A DNA stretch of 35,733 bases, taken from the NCBI GenBank assembly GCA_903873945.1, contig CAIQQM010000170.1:1-35733 (forward strand), read 5' to 3'. The DNA comes from an uncultured Verrucomicrobiota bacterium. Lineage in GTDB: Bacteria; Verrucomicrobiota; Verrucomicrobiia; Limisphaerales; UBA8199. The position numbers and the translations under genes were made by a program. The notes under the pieces are model-generated. The model saw nothing but the letters and a program-made list of their open reading frames with translations. It was not told the DNA's origin and made no database searches. Positions 1-7,847 of the stretch are shown here, piece by piece; within the stretch, counting starts at the first letter, position 1; the number at the start of each line of letters is the position of its first letter.

Positions 1-399
1 GGGGACCACGTTCCTGCCGTCCACGACGATGATAGCGTTTTTCGGCGCGCGCAGGGCCACATGCAGGACAGGCCGGCTTTCCGTGGTGTTGATCTTCTCG
101 CCGCGGAACATGGCATCAATTTGATGGCGCAAACCGGATTCTTCCGCCAGTCGCAGCAGCAGCCCGAGGGTTTGGCCGGTGATGCGGTTCTTCGAGTAAT
201 CAAGGAAGAGCCCCGCCGCCTCCACCGTGAGCCGTTCTCCGCGTTTCGGGTCGTTGGCGAACAGCTTGCGGAGATGCAATCCCTTGACCTTCTGGTAGTG
301 GGCCGTGAGAGCCTTCCAGGCCGGGCGCTGAGTAAGTTGTTTGATGTTGCCTTTCATGGGATTTGTTCCAATTGGATAAACTTGAGCGCGTTTCTTCAT
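1..399 (-). CDS. pgi: glucose-6-phosphate isomerase, N-terminal part (runs off the left edge)
   Basis: Absent from the ORF track because it has no stop inside the window; I translated it by hand. The minus strand gives an open frame with '[20 protein letters not shown]', then '[18 protein letters not shown]', '[12 protein letters not shown]', '[20 protein letters not shown]' and 'DGRNVVP'. These are the conserved N-terminal blocks of bacterial Pgi, which interconverts glucose-6-phosphate and fructose-6-phosphate in the cytosol. About 133 of roughly 540 residues are present. Two in-frame ATGs are possible, at 399 (MKKRAQVYP) and 357 (MKGNIKQL). I chose 399 because it lies only 2 bases after the pgm stop, which fits a coupled pgm-pgi operon; 357 is a fair alternative because homologues often begin near it. 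Neither start has a strong Shine-Dalgarno sequence. The family call is firm; the start is not. Confidence 0.93.
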   Translation of the reverse strand, partial: MKKRAQVYPIGTNPMKGNIKQLTQRPAWKALTAHYQKVKGLHLRKLFANDPKRGERLTVEAAGLFLDYSKNRITGQTLGLLLRLAEESGLRHQIDAMFRGEKINTTESRPVLHVALRAPKNAIIVVDGRNVVP

Positions 400-401
400 G
401 C

Positions 402-2045
402 CTAGACCCCTGCCGCATGGTTAACGATCTTTTGTGCTTCAATCACAGTCGCCTCTAGGTGCGCCTGACTTTTGAAGCTTTCGGCGTACAGCTTGTAGAT
501 GTTCTCCGTGCCGGACGGCCGCGCCGCAAACCAGCCGCTTCCCGTCATAACCTTTAAACCGCCGAGCGGCGCATTGTTTCCCGGAGCACGGGTCAACCTG
601 GCTGTGATCAATTCCCCGGCCAGCTTCGATTCCGTGACCGCTTCGGGTGAAAGCTTTTCGAGTTTTTGTTTCTGCTCCGTCGTCGCTGCCGCATCTGTGC
701 GCGTGTAATAAGGCGTGCCGAACTCCGCGGTGAGTTCCCGGAAGTGTTCACCCGGGTCCCGGTCCGTCCGTGCGGTGATTTCACCCGCCAGCAGATTCAT
801 AATCAGGCCGTCCTTGTCGGTCGTCCACACCGTCCCATCGAGTCGCAAAAAGCTGGCCCCGGCGCTTTCCTCGCCTCCGAAGCAGCAGGAGCCGTCAAAG
901 AGGCCTGGCGCAAACCATTTGAATCCCACCGGCACTTCCAACAACCGCCGCCCATGCTTTTTTACCACCTGATCGATCATGCTGCTGCTCACCATCGTTT
1001 TGCCTACTGCCGCATGAGTTGCCCATCCTGGCCGCTGCGTTAGCAGGTAGTTGATCGCCACCGCAAGGTAATGGTTCGGGTTCATCAAACCCGCGGACGG
1101 CGTTACGATTCCGTGGCGGTCCGCATCTGGGTCGTTGGCAAAGGCGACTCGGTATTTGTCTTTCAGGCCAACCAGCCGCGTTATTGCGTAGGGGCTCGAG
1201 CAGTCCACCCGGATTCTGCCATCATGATCGACGGTCATGAATGAAAACGTTGCGTCAAGCGTAGGATTGACCACGCTGATATCCAGTTTGTAGAGGGAGT
1301 TAATCGGTTCCCAGTAAGGCAAACTTGCTCCACCCAGCGGGTCCACGCCCAGCTTAAGGCCGGCGGCGCGGATGACCTCCATGTTGATGACGTTTTTGAG
1401 GTCCCTGACATATGGCAGTATAAAATCCTTCTGCCTCGTCCCCGGCGCTTTGATGGCTCGGGTGAAGGGCATTCGTTTTACCTCGGCGTTGCCGCTTCGG
1501 AGCAGATCGTTGGCCCGCTTTTGGACCCACCTCGTTACATCCGTGTCCGCCGGCCCGCCATTCGGGGGATTATACTTGAAGCCGCCATCCTCGGGCGGGT
1601 TGTGCGATGGAGTGATAACGATGCCATCCCCAAGGCGCTCTTTGCGGCCGCGGTTATGCGCGAGAATCGCCCGTGAAATAACGGGAGTTGGCGTTACCTC
1701 GTCGTTTCGCTGGATGATTGTTTCGATACTGTTGCCCGCGAGCACCTCGAGCGCCGTGCGCTGGGCGGGCCCCGAAAGCGCGTGCGTGTCCTTGCCCATG
1801 TGAAGCGGGCCGGTGATGTTCCGGCTGCGGCGGTAATCGCAGATGGCCTGCGTGATCGCCAGTATATGAGCCTCCGTGAATGTGCCGCGCAATGACGAGC
1901 CCCGGTGCCCGCTGGTCCCGAAGCTGACCAACTGGTTTGGGTCTCCCAAGTCAGGCCGACGCTCATAATACTCCCGTTCAAGACGGGCAAGATCCACCAG
2001 CATTTCTTTGGGGGCCGGTTGGCCGGCCAGGGGAGACGCGCTCAT
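402..2045 (-). CDS. pgm: phosphoglucomutase (alpha-D-glucose phosphate-specific)
   Basis: A 547-residue protein, matching the ~546-residue length of the E. coli Pgm family. It interconverts glucose-1-phosphate and glucose-6-phosphate, linking glycogen and UDP-glucose metabolism to glycolysis. Visible motifs are 'SFGTSGHRG' near the N-terminus, the phosphoserine loop '[17 protein letters not shown]' with Ser147, the metal loop 'NDPDADRHG' (Asp305, 307, 309), the sugar-binding '[10 protein letters not shown]', and the C-terminal phosphate loop '[15 protein letters not shown]'. All appear intact. The start ATG overlaps the stop codon of a truncated AI-2E-type transporter as ATGA, so the gene was once translated downstream of that transporter. 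pgi follows within 2 bases, giving a compact hexose-phosphate operon. High certainty. Confidence 0.97.
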   Translation of the reverse strand: MSASPLAGQPAPKEMLVDLARLEREYYERRPDLGDPNQLVSFGTSGHRGSSLRGTFTEAHILAITQAICDYRRSRNITGPLHMGKDTHALSGPAQRTALEVLAGNSIETIIQRNDEVTPTPVISRAILAHNRGRKERLGDGIVITPSHNPPEDGGFKYNPPNGGPADTDVTRWVQKRANDLLRSGNAEVKRMPFTRAIKAPGTRQKDFILPYVRDLKNVINMEVIRAAGLKLGVDPLGGASLPYWEPINSLYKLDISVVNPTLDATFSFMTVDHDGRIRVDCSSPYAITRLVGLKDKYRVAFANDPDADRHGIVTPSAGLMNPNHYLAVAINYLLTQRPGWATHAAVGKTMVSSSMIDQVVKKHGRRLLEVPVGFKWFAPGLFDGSCCFGGEESAGASFLRLDGTVWTTDKDGLIMNLLAGEITARTDRDPGEHFRELTAEFGTPYYTRTDAAATTEQKQKLEKLSPEAVTESKLAGELITARLTRAPGNNAPLGGLKVMTGSGWFAARPSGTENIYKLYAESFKSQAHLEATVIEAQKIVNHAAGV

Positions 2046-2218
2046 GATTTCATCTGTTGCGCGCTGTTAATGGCTTCCGTCTCTCCCAAGGCCGCGCGGT
2101 TGGTAGAACCCCACTCCTCCACCAGTCGGGACCCGACCGCGATGAGAGTTGGGCCGAGAAAGACGCCGATGAAACCGAATGCCAGCAGCGCCACACCGGG
2201 AACCCTTTTCAGGGCTAT
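2042..2218 (-). pseudogene. C-terminal remnant of an AI-2E family transporter
   Basis: The minus-strand frame ending in TGA at 2042-2044 reads 'VPGVALLAFGFIGVFLGPTLIAVG' in consecutive pieces, followed by 'SRLVEEWG' and a short polar tail. This resembles the last transmembrane helix and terminus of AI-2E/PerM-type membrane proteins. The frame is closed by TAA at 2219-2221 and has no ATG before the last few codons, so only about 58 codons of a normally ~350-residue protein remain. No continuation was seen in the other frames upstream. Its TGA overlaps the pgm ATG. I infer a once-intact transporter upstream of pgm that lost most of its 5' part, perhaps in the same rearrangement that left the integrase remnant beyond the tRNA. 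The family assignment rests on one helix and is moderate. Confidence 0.5.
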
Positions 2219-2309
2219 TTACAACCCTTTTCAATCTTTTCTCGCGGTTACGATGCCTTAAAATGCTCGCTTTCCAAGGGAATTTTCAGCTTTCGGTGAG
2301 GTTCCAAAA

Positions 2310-2394
2310 TGGTGCCCGCGACAGGACTTGAACCTGTATCCGGTTAAGGACTAGAACCTGAATCTAGCGCGTCTGCCAATTCCGCCACGCGGGC
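2310..2394 (-). tRNA. tRNA-Leu (anticodon CAG)
   Basis: The minus strand folds as a class II tRNA with acceptor arms GCCCGCG (5') and CGCGGGC (3'), discriminator A and an encoded CCA at 2310-2312. The D-arm region is GGCGGAATTGGCAGACGCGC, the anticodon stem-loop is CTAGATTCAGGTTCTAG with anticodon CAG, and the T arm contains GGTTCAAGTCC. A short variable arm lies between them, and the total of 85 nt suits tRNA-Leu. A degraded integrase lies beside its 5' end and a truncated transporter beside its 3' end, consistent with past integration events at this locus. Confidence 0.96.
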
Positions 2395-2479
2395 ATTGTT
2401 GCTAATCAGTCACTTGCAACTTGTTCGACACCCTCTGTTTTCAATTGTTCCCTCTTTTGGATCCCGTATTTTCTGACCT

Positions 2480-3272
2480 GTGAGATCTCAAACGGATACT
2501 CAATCGAACACCCGGAAACGGGAAGAACACCTGTCCAAAGACCGTCAATGGCGCTCATTCCCAAAAGTGCCGCATCTGCTGCAGTACGTCAGCAACGGCA
2601 ATTATTATGGCAGAATTAAGGTTGGCGGCAAGACGATTCGCGAAAGTCTTCAGACGGATGTTTGGTCAACCGCGCAATTACGGCTGAATGATTTTCTCAA
2701 GGAGCGTCGGGAAAACGGAACAAGGTTGACCCGCCGAAATTCAGAAAGGCGGTGGAATTGTTCAAGCAAGAACTTCAACATGACACAACGCTCAAGCCGC
2801 AAAGCAAAAAATATCGCCTTTGGTGCCTCGGCAAGCTCCAAAAGACCTGGCCGGAGCTTTGGGATTTGCGGCTTGATGAAATCACCCCGCAAGCCTGCAA
2901 GGAATGGTCGGCGAAGCTGATCAAGGAAATAGCCTGCCACTACTACAACAACACCCTCGGCACGCTCAAGCAGGTGCTTCAGGTCGGCATCAAGGGGCAC
3001 AAGGCAAATGGTGGCGGCGCGTTGGAAAGCCTGGCGGCGGAGATAAAGAAGACGCGGGTTAAGCAGAAGGAACTACGGTTGCCAGAGCCATCGCAATTCA
3101 AGGAGTTGATTGCAAACATCCGCAGGCGCAGCGGTGGCTGGGGGCCGCGTGACGGTGACTTGGTAGAATTTCTGGCATATAGCGGGCTGCGTATCAAATC
3201 AGAAGCGGTTTGGGTTACGTTAGGAGCGGCATCTATGTAGAGAAGCGGATTCCCAAACCTCGCAGCAAATGA
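2480..3272 (+). pseudogene. tyrosine recombinase/integrase, frameshifted and truncated
   Basis: Two plus-strand ORFs in different frames form one integrase. The first (from GTG 2480) carries 'WRSFPKVPHLLQYVSNGNYY' and 'GRIKVGGKTIRESLQTDVW', an N-terminal block I associate with verrucomicrobial integrases. Around 2705-2725, near a GGAAAAC run, the reading shifts to the frame of the second ORF: 'DPPKFRKAVELFKQELQ', 'LKPQSKKYRLWCLGKLQKTW', then the SAM-like core-binding domain. The catalytic box I region is 'VEFLAYSGLRI' followed by an apparent one-codon insertion and a stop at 3238. A short tail in the third frame ('GIYVEKRIPKPRSK') ends at 3272. The C-terminal HxxR and Tyr catalytic boxes are absent, so it is inactive. 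It lies 85 bp from the tRNA-Leu gene, a classic integrase neighbour. Confidence 0.82.
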
Positions 3273-3284
3273 GTAGCGGCAGGG

Positions 3285-3505
3285 CGCTTTGGCAGCGGAG
3301 CGTGAGTGGTGGGATGTTTGCGTGCTCGGTTCCAGTCAGCCAAACCAAAAGCGGCAGGGGACTGCCGCAGTCCAAGACGCTCCGCGTTCACGGATGCCGC
3401 TGGAGTATGCGCCAGCTTTTGGACTGCGCCAGTCCTTCCACCTCTTTGTGTTCTCCGCGAGAAATTCCCGGTCGAAGTGCCTCTTCTCCAGTCCGTGTTC
3501 AATCA
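3285..3505 (+). repeat. dispersed intergenic repeat, module 1, copy A
   Basis: This stretch matches 28623-28846 over about 220 bp with only scattered differences. Shared landmarks are CGCTTTGGCAG, GTTCCAGTCAGCCAAACC, AAGCGGCAGGGGACTGCCG, AGTCCAAGACGCT and GGAGTATGCGCCAGC. It is rich in short inverted repeats (GGCAGgggaCTGCC). ORFs called across it differ in frame between the copies and look like no protein family, so I treat it as a non-coding repeat. Confidence 0.8.
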
Positions 3506-3559
3506 GTGGCTGAATTTCTTTTCCCCGTCTGTGATGGGAAGTCGAACTTCGACTCTGTG
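3492..3559 (+). repeat. 68-bp exact dispersed repeat, copy A
   Basis: It is identical by eye to 27518-27585 over 68 bases, starting TCCGTGTTCAATCAGTGGC and ending at TTCGACTCTGTG. It includes the near-palindrome AGTCGAACTTCGACT. It follows the module 1 repeat here but follows a different repeat module at the second site, so the modules are combined differently at each locus. The rest of this gap, up to 3667, is similar repeat-like sequence without a recognisable gene. Confidence 0.85.
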
Positions 3560-3667
3560 CCATCTGTGGCTAAAAACCCCTTTCCCAATCTGTGTCCATC
3601 CTGTCCCCCTTCAGCGTCTTCGCGTTCTCTGTGGTTTTTCCCCATCCCCGCTGTAGCGGCAGGCAAG

Positions 3668-4234
3668 TCAGGTTTTTGAATTCGAACCGGCTGCCTTGGG
3701 GCGCAGTATCTGGTCTATCAACAGCAGGAGGCGCGCATGATCAATCGGCTTGGGAAAGAAAGCCAGGGCGCCTTCCGCCAGAGCGCGTTCCCTGTTTTGT
3801 TCTGTATCGCTGCCGGTGATAATTATTATTGGCAGGTTCGGGCGGTCTTCGAGGCGGCGCAGCCAGGTCAAGATTCCGAAGCCGTTCCACGCGACGTTGG
3901 CGCCATGGGCCACATCGGGCGGAAAATTGATGTCCAGCAGCACGAGGTCCGGCTTGTCCTCTCGCATGACGCTGATCACCTGCGAAGCTTCCATGGCGGT
4001 GAGAACCGAGTAACCGTGGGATTTGACCTTTATGGACGTCGTTTTGAGAATGATCGGGTCGTCATCGACTATGAGCACCGTCCCCAGCTGTGACCGGGGC
4101 TGCGGCGGGGCAGGGGATTCCGCCGGCGTCGGCGGTGGCACGACGACCTGTTTGCGCCATCCTTTCGGGAGGAGGCGCCCCAGAAAGGACCGCATGGGGC
4201 TGGCTTTGTCGCTCTCGGGCATTTTATCGTTCAT
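3668..4234 (-). CDS. single-domain response regulator receiver protein
   Basis: A two-component receiver (REC) domain with no output domain visible. The proline-rich N-terminal region (~55 residues, 'PPPTPAESPAPPQP') leads into 'VLIVDDDPIILKT' (acidic pocket), 'PDLVLLDINFP' (phospho-acceptor Asp), 'IIIITGSD' (switch Thr) and 'FFPKPID' (conserved Lys). Between the acceptor Asp and helix 4 is an insertion reading 'PPDVAHGANVAWNGFGI', longer than the usual loop. The same insertion occurs in the receiver at 26923-27336, marking the two as close paralogues. I chose the ATG at 4234 (MNDKMPES) over the ORF-track start at 4264. The gene lies about 70 bp downstream of the C10 protease gene on the same strand and closes the locus. 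It may relay a histidine-kinase signal by protein contact; its partner is not in the window. Confidence 0.88.
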   Translation of the reverse strand: MNDKMPESDKASPMRSFLGRLLPKGWRKQVVVPPPTPAESPAPPQPRSQLGTVLIVDDDPIILKTTSIKVKSHGYSVLTAMEASQVISVMREDKPDLVLLDINFPPDVAHGANVAWNGFGILTWLRRLEDRPNLPIIIITGSDTEQNRERALAEGALAFFPKPIDHARLLLLIDQILRPKAAGSNSKT

Positions 4235-4306
4235 AACTTTTTTTTGGGGGCAGGAGCGGCCCAACAGGCCGCCACCGGGTTATTACTCAATATGGAAATG
4301 GCGGGT

Positions 4307-7300
4307 TCACGGCACCGGGACAACCCGATAGAACCGCTGCGGATCAGTCCCTGTGGAAACGGGCGTGACGCCTGTCCAGGTGGACGGAGTGACAGAGGTC
4401 AAATTATTCCAAACCGGCTGGCTCAAATTGGTCTTGAATTGCACTTGATACGCCCGCCCGGCCATCGCGTTCCAGGCAAGCGCGAAGGGGTTGCCGGGTT
4501 GTTGTTTCACCAACTGAACGGAAAACGGCGTCGGCGTGGCAATCAAGGGATCCATGCGAATCGTGTCATTGCCCGAGTCCGACACATAGAGGTTGTTGTT
4601 GATGTCCACGGCAACGCCAAAGGGGCTGTTGAAGCGCACGGCGGGACCGAAACCATCCGTGCTGCCGGAACTCCCCGCCACCCCCGCAACCGTAAATACC
4701 AGCCAATTTGTTCCCGCTGGCGAAATCCTCCGAACGGTATTGTTACCCTGGTCCGCCACGTAGAGATTCCCATCGCTGCCCGCCGCGATGCCGGTGGGAT
4801 TTTTAAACCGGGCGGCGCTGCCGATGCCGTCGGCGCTGCCGGTAATCCCAGTCAGACCGGCAATGGTGGTCACCACCCAGTTCGGTCCCGATGGTGCGAC
4901 TTTGCGAATGGTATCATTGAGCTCATCCACCACATAAACAATGCCGTTTGTGTCCACCGCAACTCCATAAGGTTGTCCAAACCCTGCGGCATCGTTGATG
5001 CCATCGTTGCTGGAATTTGTGGACGCCCCGGCAATGGTGCTTGCCGTCCAAGTTGCGCCTGAGGGCGTAAGCTTGCGAATGTTGTGATTGGCTTGATCCG
5101 CCACATAGACGCTGCCGTCGCTGTCAACCGCCAGCCCCATCGGATAGTGGAAGCGCGCAACGCTGCCGTTGCCATTGTTAGTGCCGGGGCTGCCGGCCAG
5201 TCCGCTGATGGTGCTTACCACCCAATTCGTTCCCGACGGGGTGAGCTTGCGAATGGTGGAATTGCCCGTGTCAGCCACATAGACATTGCCCGCACCGTCC
5301 ACCGCAACGCCGCAAGGGGCGGTAAATCGGGCGTTTCCGTTGGTCCCATTGGCGCTGCCGGGGTTGCCGGCCAACCCGGCAATGGTGCTCGATACCCAGT
5401 TCGTTCCCGACAGCGTGAGCATCCGAATAACGTGATTAAGCTTGTCCGCCACATAAACGTTGGTGTTGCTGTCCACCGCAATGCCGCAGGGAGTTTTAAA
5501 TAATGCACCGGTGTTGGTGCCGTCAGTGCTGCCGGGAGTCCCGGCTAGCCCGGCAATCGTGGTGATGTCAACAAATGGAGCGGATACCACATGGAGAACT
5601 GCCTGAGAACTCGTGGCGCTCCCGAGAGTGTTGGTGACGATGCACTGAAATGGCTCGCCATCCATGCTGGAATCCGTTTGGCTCACCGTCAGCGTCGCCG
5701 TTCCGGAACCGTTATAATTTTCGTCGTCGCTAAGATTGGTCCAGGTCAAACTGCCGCTGGAGTAGTATTGCCACTGATAAAACAACGGCAATTGGCCGCC
5801 GCCAGTTATGCCAAACGTCGCATTCGTTCCCACAGTCACGGTTTGGTCCTGCGGTTGGGTTGTGATTGTCGGCGGACCTTGCGCCACAACCAGGGTGAAA
5901 TTGGCGCCCCAGATGTTGCCGCTATTGTGGAGGTTGTCCGATGACGTGGCGGTCGTGTAGTTGCTGCTGACCGGGAAATAGCCCGTATTCGTCACCGTGA
6001 GCGTGAACGTGGTGGCGGAGGGCACGCCAACCAAAGCGTAGATGCCTTTCGCGTCCGTCACCGCGCTGTAAGTGCTTCCCCTGGGCCCGAGGGCGGTAAT
6101 GCCGGCGCCGGAAATGGGCGCTCCCGAGATATCCAGCACCCGGCCGCTGATGATTTCCCCGCTGCCGTTCGTGAAGACGTTATAGAGGCAGTCTGTGACA
6201 TCCCAGAAATAAGTATAAACGCCTTCAGCATCTACCATGTCAATTATGGGCAAGGCGTACCAGGCGTTATAGGCTCCGCCCCAGCCCATGTTCAAGTGGT
6301 GATAGATCGCGCCAAGGGAATACCCGTAACCGTCAACCACGATGGCATGCCCACCCGGCTCGCCGGTGATGCCCAGGAGAACCGGCAACCGCGCATCCAG
6401 ATTCGGATTCATCATTTGGTACAAACTGCACTCAAAACACCCGGTATTCAGGTTGATTATAAAATTTTCAATGGCATTGCTGTATTTGAACGTGGTGACC
6501 AGCGCGGCTTTGGCGTTGGTCATATATGCGCTGGAGCTGGCCAACGCATACTGCATATTAACTGCGACGCCCGCATCGTAGGTGAGCGCGCCAACAGACT
6601 GAGCCTGGACGGGGGTGAGTGAAAAATAGTCGGAAGCCAGCGGCATATCCGTCCAATCGTAGGGGCCTCCGTTACCGTTGCCGCCGCGCAAATTCCGCCC
6701 CATCGGGTTGCCATCAACTGTGATTTGAAAACACGGCTGCCCAACGCCGGTTGATGGAAACTGGAAGTAATACATCAGTTGCGCCATGGCGGTTGCCACG
6801 CACCCGCAATAATAATTGCCGGGGTTTCTCGGCTCGTGGGGCGGAGTGAAATAATTATAGCAAGCCTTGGAGTCGCTGACGACCATGATATTTCCAATGG
6901 CGAACCAAATCGAACTCGTGACCGTGCCTCCCGGAACGCCGCCGGAGACAACGTTGATGATGTTTGTGTTCGCGACCCAGGTCTGATTGGCAATAATCTG
7001 GCCAAATTCATTGGTGACAACAATGTTGATGGTATCGGTCACTAAAACCGAATTTGTGACAGTGCTGTCGGGTCCATTGGTGACATCAATGCTGACACTT
7101 TGACCCCCAAATGAATTGATGACAGGATTGCCCGGCCCATTGGTGATGCGCATGATGCCATAGTTTGTGAACCCAGCATTGGCGGTGGCATTATCGCCGA
7201 GTGAGTTGGTGACGAAGTGTGTGGTGATGACAAGCTGATTGGTAACCACAATCCAATTGGTGACAGTAGTGGCAAGGCTTCCCTGATCCCAGAGTGTTGC

Positions 7301-7825
7301 GATAAACGGGGCAACCCGGATATCCGAAATTGACCCGGAAGCGAGCGCCTTGGGTTGCGGCCCTCCGGCGGCGCTCAATAGCAGTTTTTGCCATTCGCCG
7401 CGATGCTTCAACCCGGCGGAAGAACCGCCATGCGCGCGCGCATGAGCCACCCGCTGGGGCAGGTCCCGGCCGACCAGCGCTCCCAAAGGATTGGCGGGAG
7501 AGGGATCATAATGCCCCTGTTCGACAAAGGCGATGATCGGTTCGGTCTGATCTTCCGCGGACACAATCACGAAACCCGACGGTTCCAAGTTAACCACATG
7601 ATAGACGGGCTTGCCGGCGGCGTCCTTGAATGTCTCCACGCTCTTAACATTTTCGCCCAAGGCCCGGCCGAAGGGTTTGCGATCCATGCGCAGCCAGCCC
7701 TTGACCGTTGTGGCGGCGGCTTTGGAATCAACTGGTTCCGCAAAGGCCGCGAAGGCGAACCACGAGAAGCACAGCAGGAACAATAAAGATCTGGCGGGTT
7801 TCATAATCTTATTTGACAGGTTCAT
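4307..7825 (-). CDS. secreted C10-family (streptopain-like) cysteine protease with NHL propeller
   Basis: A 1,172-residue multidomain exported protein. After a signal peptide (hydrophobic 'SLLFLLCFSWFAFAAFA') comes an N-terminal segment like the Spi/propeptide of SpeB-type proteases ('VYHVVNLEPSGFVIVSAEDQ'). The C10 catalytic core shows 'CGCVATAMAQLMYYF' with nucleophile Cys342 and 'GGHAIVVDGYG' with His493, followed by 'HHLNMGWGG', matching the streptopain Trp/Gly motif. Next are a carboxypeptidase-regulatory-like beta domain (~556-650), an Ig-like domain (~650-745), six NHL blades (~748-1092; each like 'PxGVAVDxxGNVYVADxGNxTIRK'), and a terminal module ending 'PQRFYRVVPVP'. Between prosegment and core there is an unusual Thr/Asn/Val-rich stretch. 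A second possible start is Met8 (7804), which still keeps the signal peptide. Catalytic residues look intact, so activity is plausible; the target is unknown. Confidence 0.88.
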   Translation of the reverse strand: MNLSNKIMKPARSLLFLLCFSWFAFAAFAEPVDSKAAATTVKGWLRMDRKPFGRALGENVKSVETFKDAAGKPVYHVVNLEPSGFVIVSAEDQTEPIIAFVEQGHYDPSPANPLGALVGRDLPQRVAHARAHGGSSAGLKHRGEWQKLLLSAAGGPQPKALASGSISDIRVAPFIATLWDQGSLATTVTNWIVVTNQLVITTHFVTNSLGDNATANAGFTNYGIMRITNGPGNPVINSFGGQSVSIDVTNGPDSTVTNSVLVTDTINIVVTNEFGQIIANQTWVANTNIINVVSGGVPGGTVTSSIWFAIGNIMVVSDSKACYNYFTPPHEPRNPGNYYCGCVATAMAQLMYYFQFPSTGVGQPCFQITVDGNPMGRNLRGGNGNGGPYDWTDMPLASDYFSLTPVQAQSVGALTYDAGVAVNMQYALASSSAYMTNAKAALVTTFKYSNAIENFIINLNTGCFECSLYQMMNPNLDARLPVLLGITGEPGGHAIVVDGYGYSLGAIYHHLNMGWGGAYNAWYALPIIDMVDAEGVYTYFWDVTDCLYNVFTNGSGEIISGRVLDISGAPISGAGITALGPRGSTYSAVTDAKGIYALVGVPSATTFTLTVTNTGYFPVSSNYTTATSSDNLHNSGNIWGANFTLVVAQGPPTITTQPQDQTVTVGTNATFGITGGGQLPLFYQWQYYSSGSLTWTNLSDDENYNGSGTATLTVSQTDSSMDGEPFQCIVTNTLGSATSSQAVLHVVSAPFVDITTIAGLAGTPGSTDGTNTGALFKTPCGIAVDSNTNVYVADKLNHVIRMLTLSGTNWVSSTIAGLAGNPGSANGTNGNARFTAPCGVAVDGAGNVYVADTGNSTIRKLTPSGTNWVVSTISGLAGSPGTNNGNGSVARFHYPMGLAVDSDGSVYVADQANHNIRKLTPSGATWTASTIAGASTNSSNDGINDAAGFGQPYGVAVDTNGIVYVVDELNDTIRKVAPSGPNWVVTTIAGLTGITGSADGIGSAARFKNPTGIAAGSDGNLYVADQGNNTVRRISPAGTNWLVFTVAGVAGSSGSTDGFGPAVRFNSPFGVAVDINNNLYVSDSGNDTIRMDPLIATPTPFSVQLVKQQPGNPFALAWNAMAGRAYQVQFKTNLSQPVWNNLTSVTPSTWTGVTPVSTGTDPQRFYRVVPVP

Positions 7826-7847
7826 TGCACGTTAAAGCAGGCGGGCA

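Noticed and set aside
200-442. 80-codon minus ORF and 114-codon plus ORF at the left edge
   Set aside because: Both overlap the true pgi frame, which runs off the edge and so is missing from the ORF track.
3269-3819. Multiple ORFs (136, 116, 75 codons) after the integrase pseudogene
   Set aside because: They lie in repeat modules that also occur at 27.5 and 28.6 kb, where the frames differ.
4244-5062. 272-codon plus-strand ORF, with others at 5084-5503
   Set aside because: Antisense to the NHL repeats of the C10 protease; regular 'VRHI.V.V...' spacing is only the shadow of those repeats.
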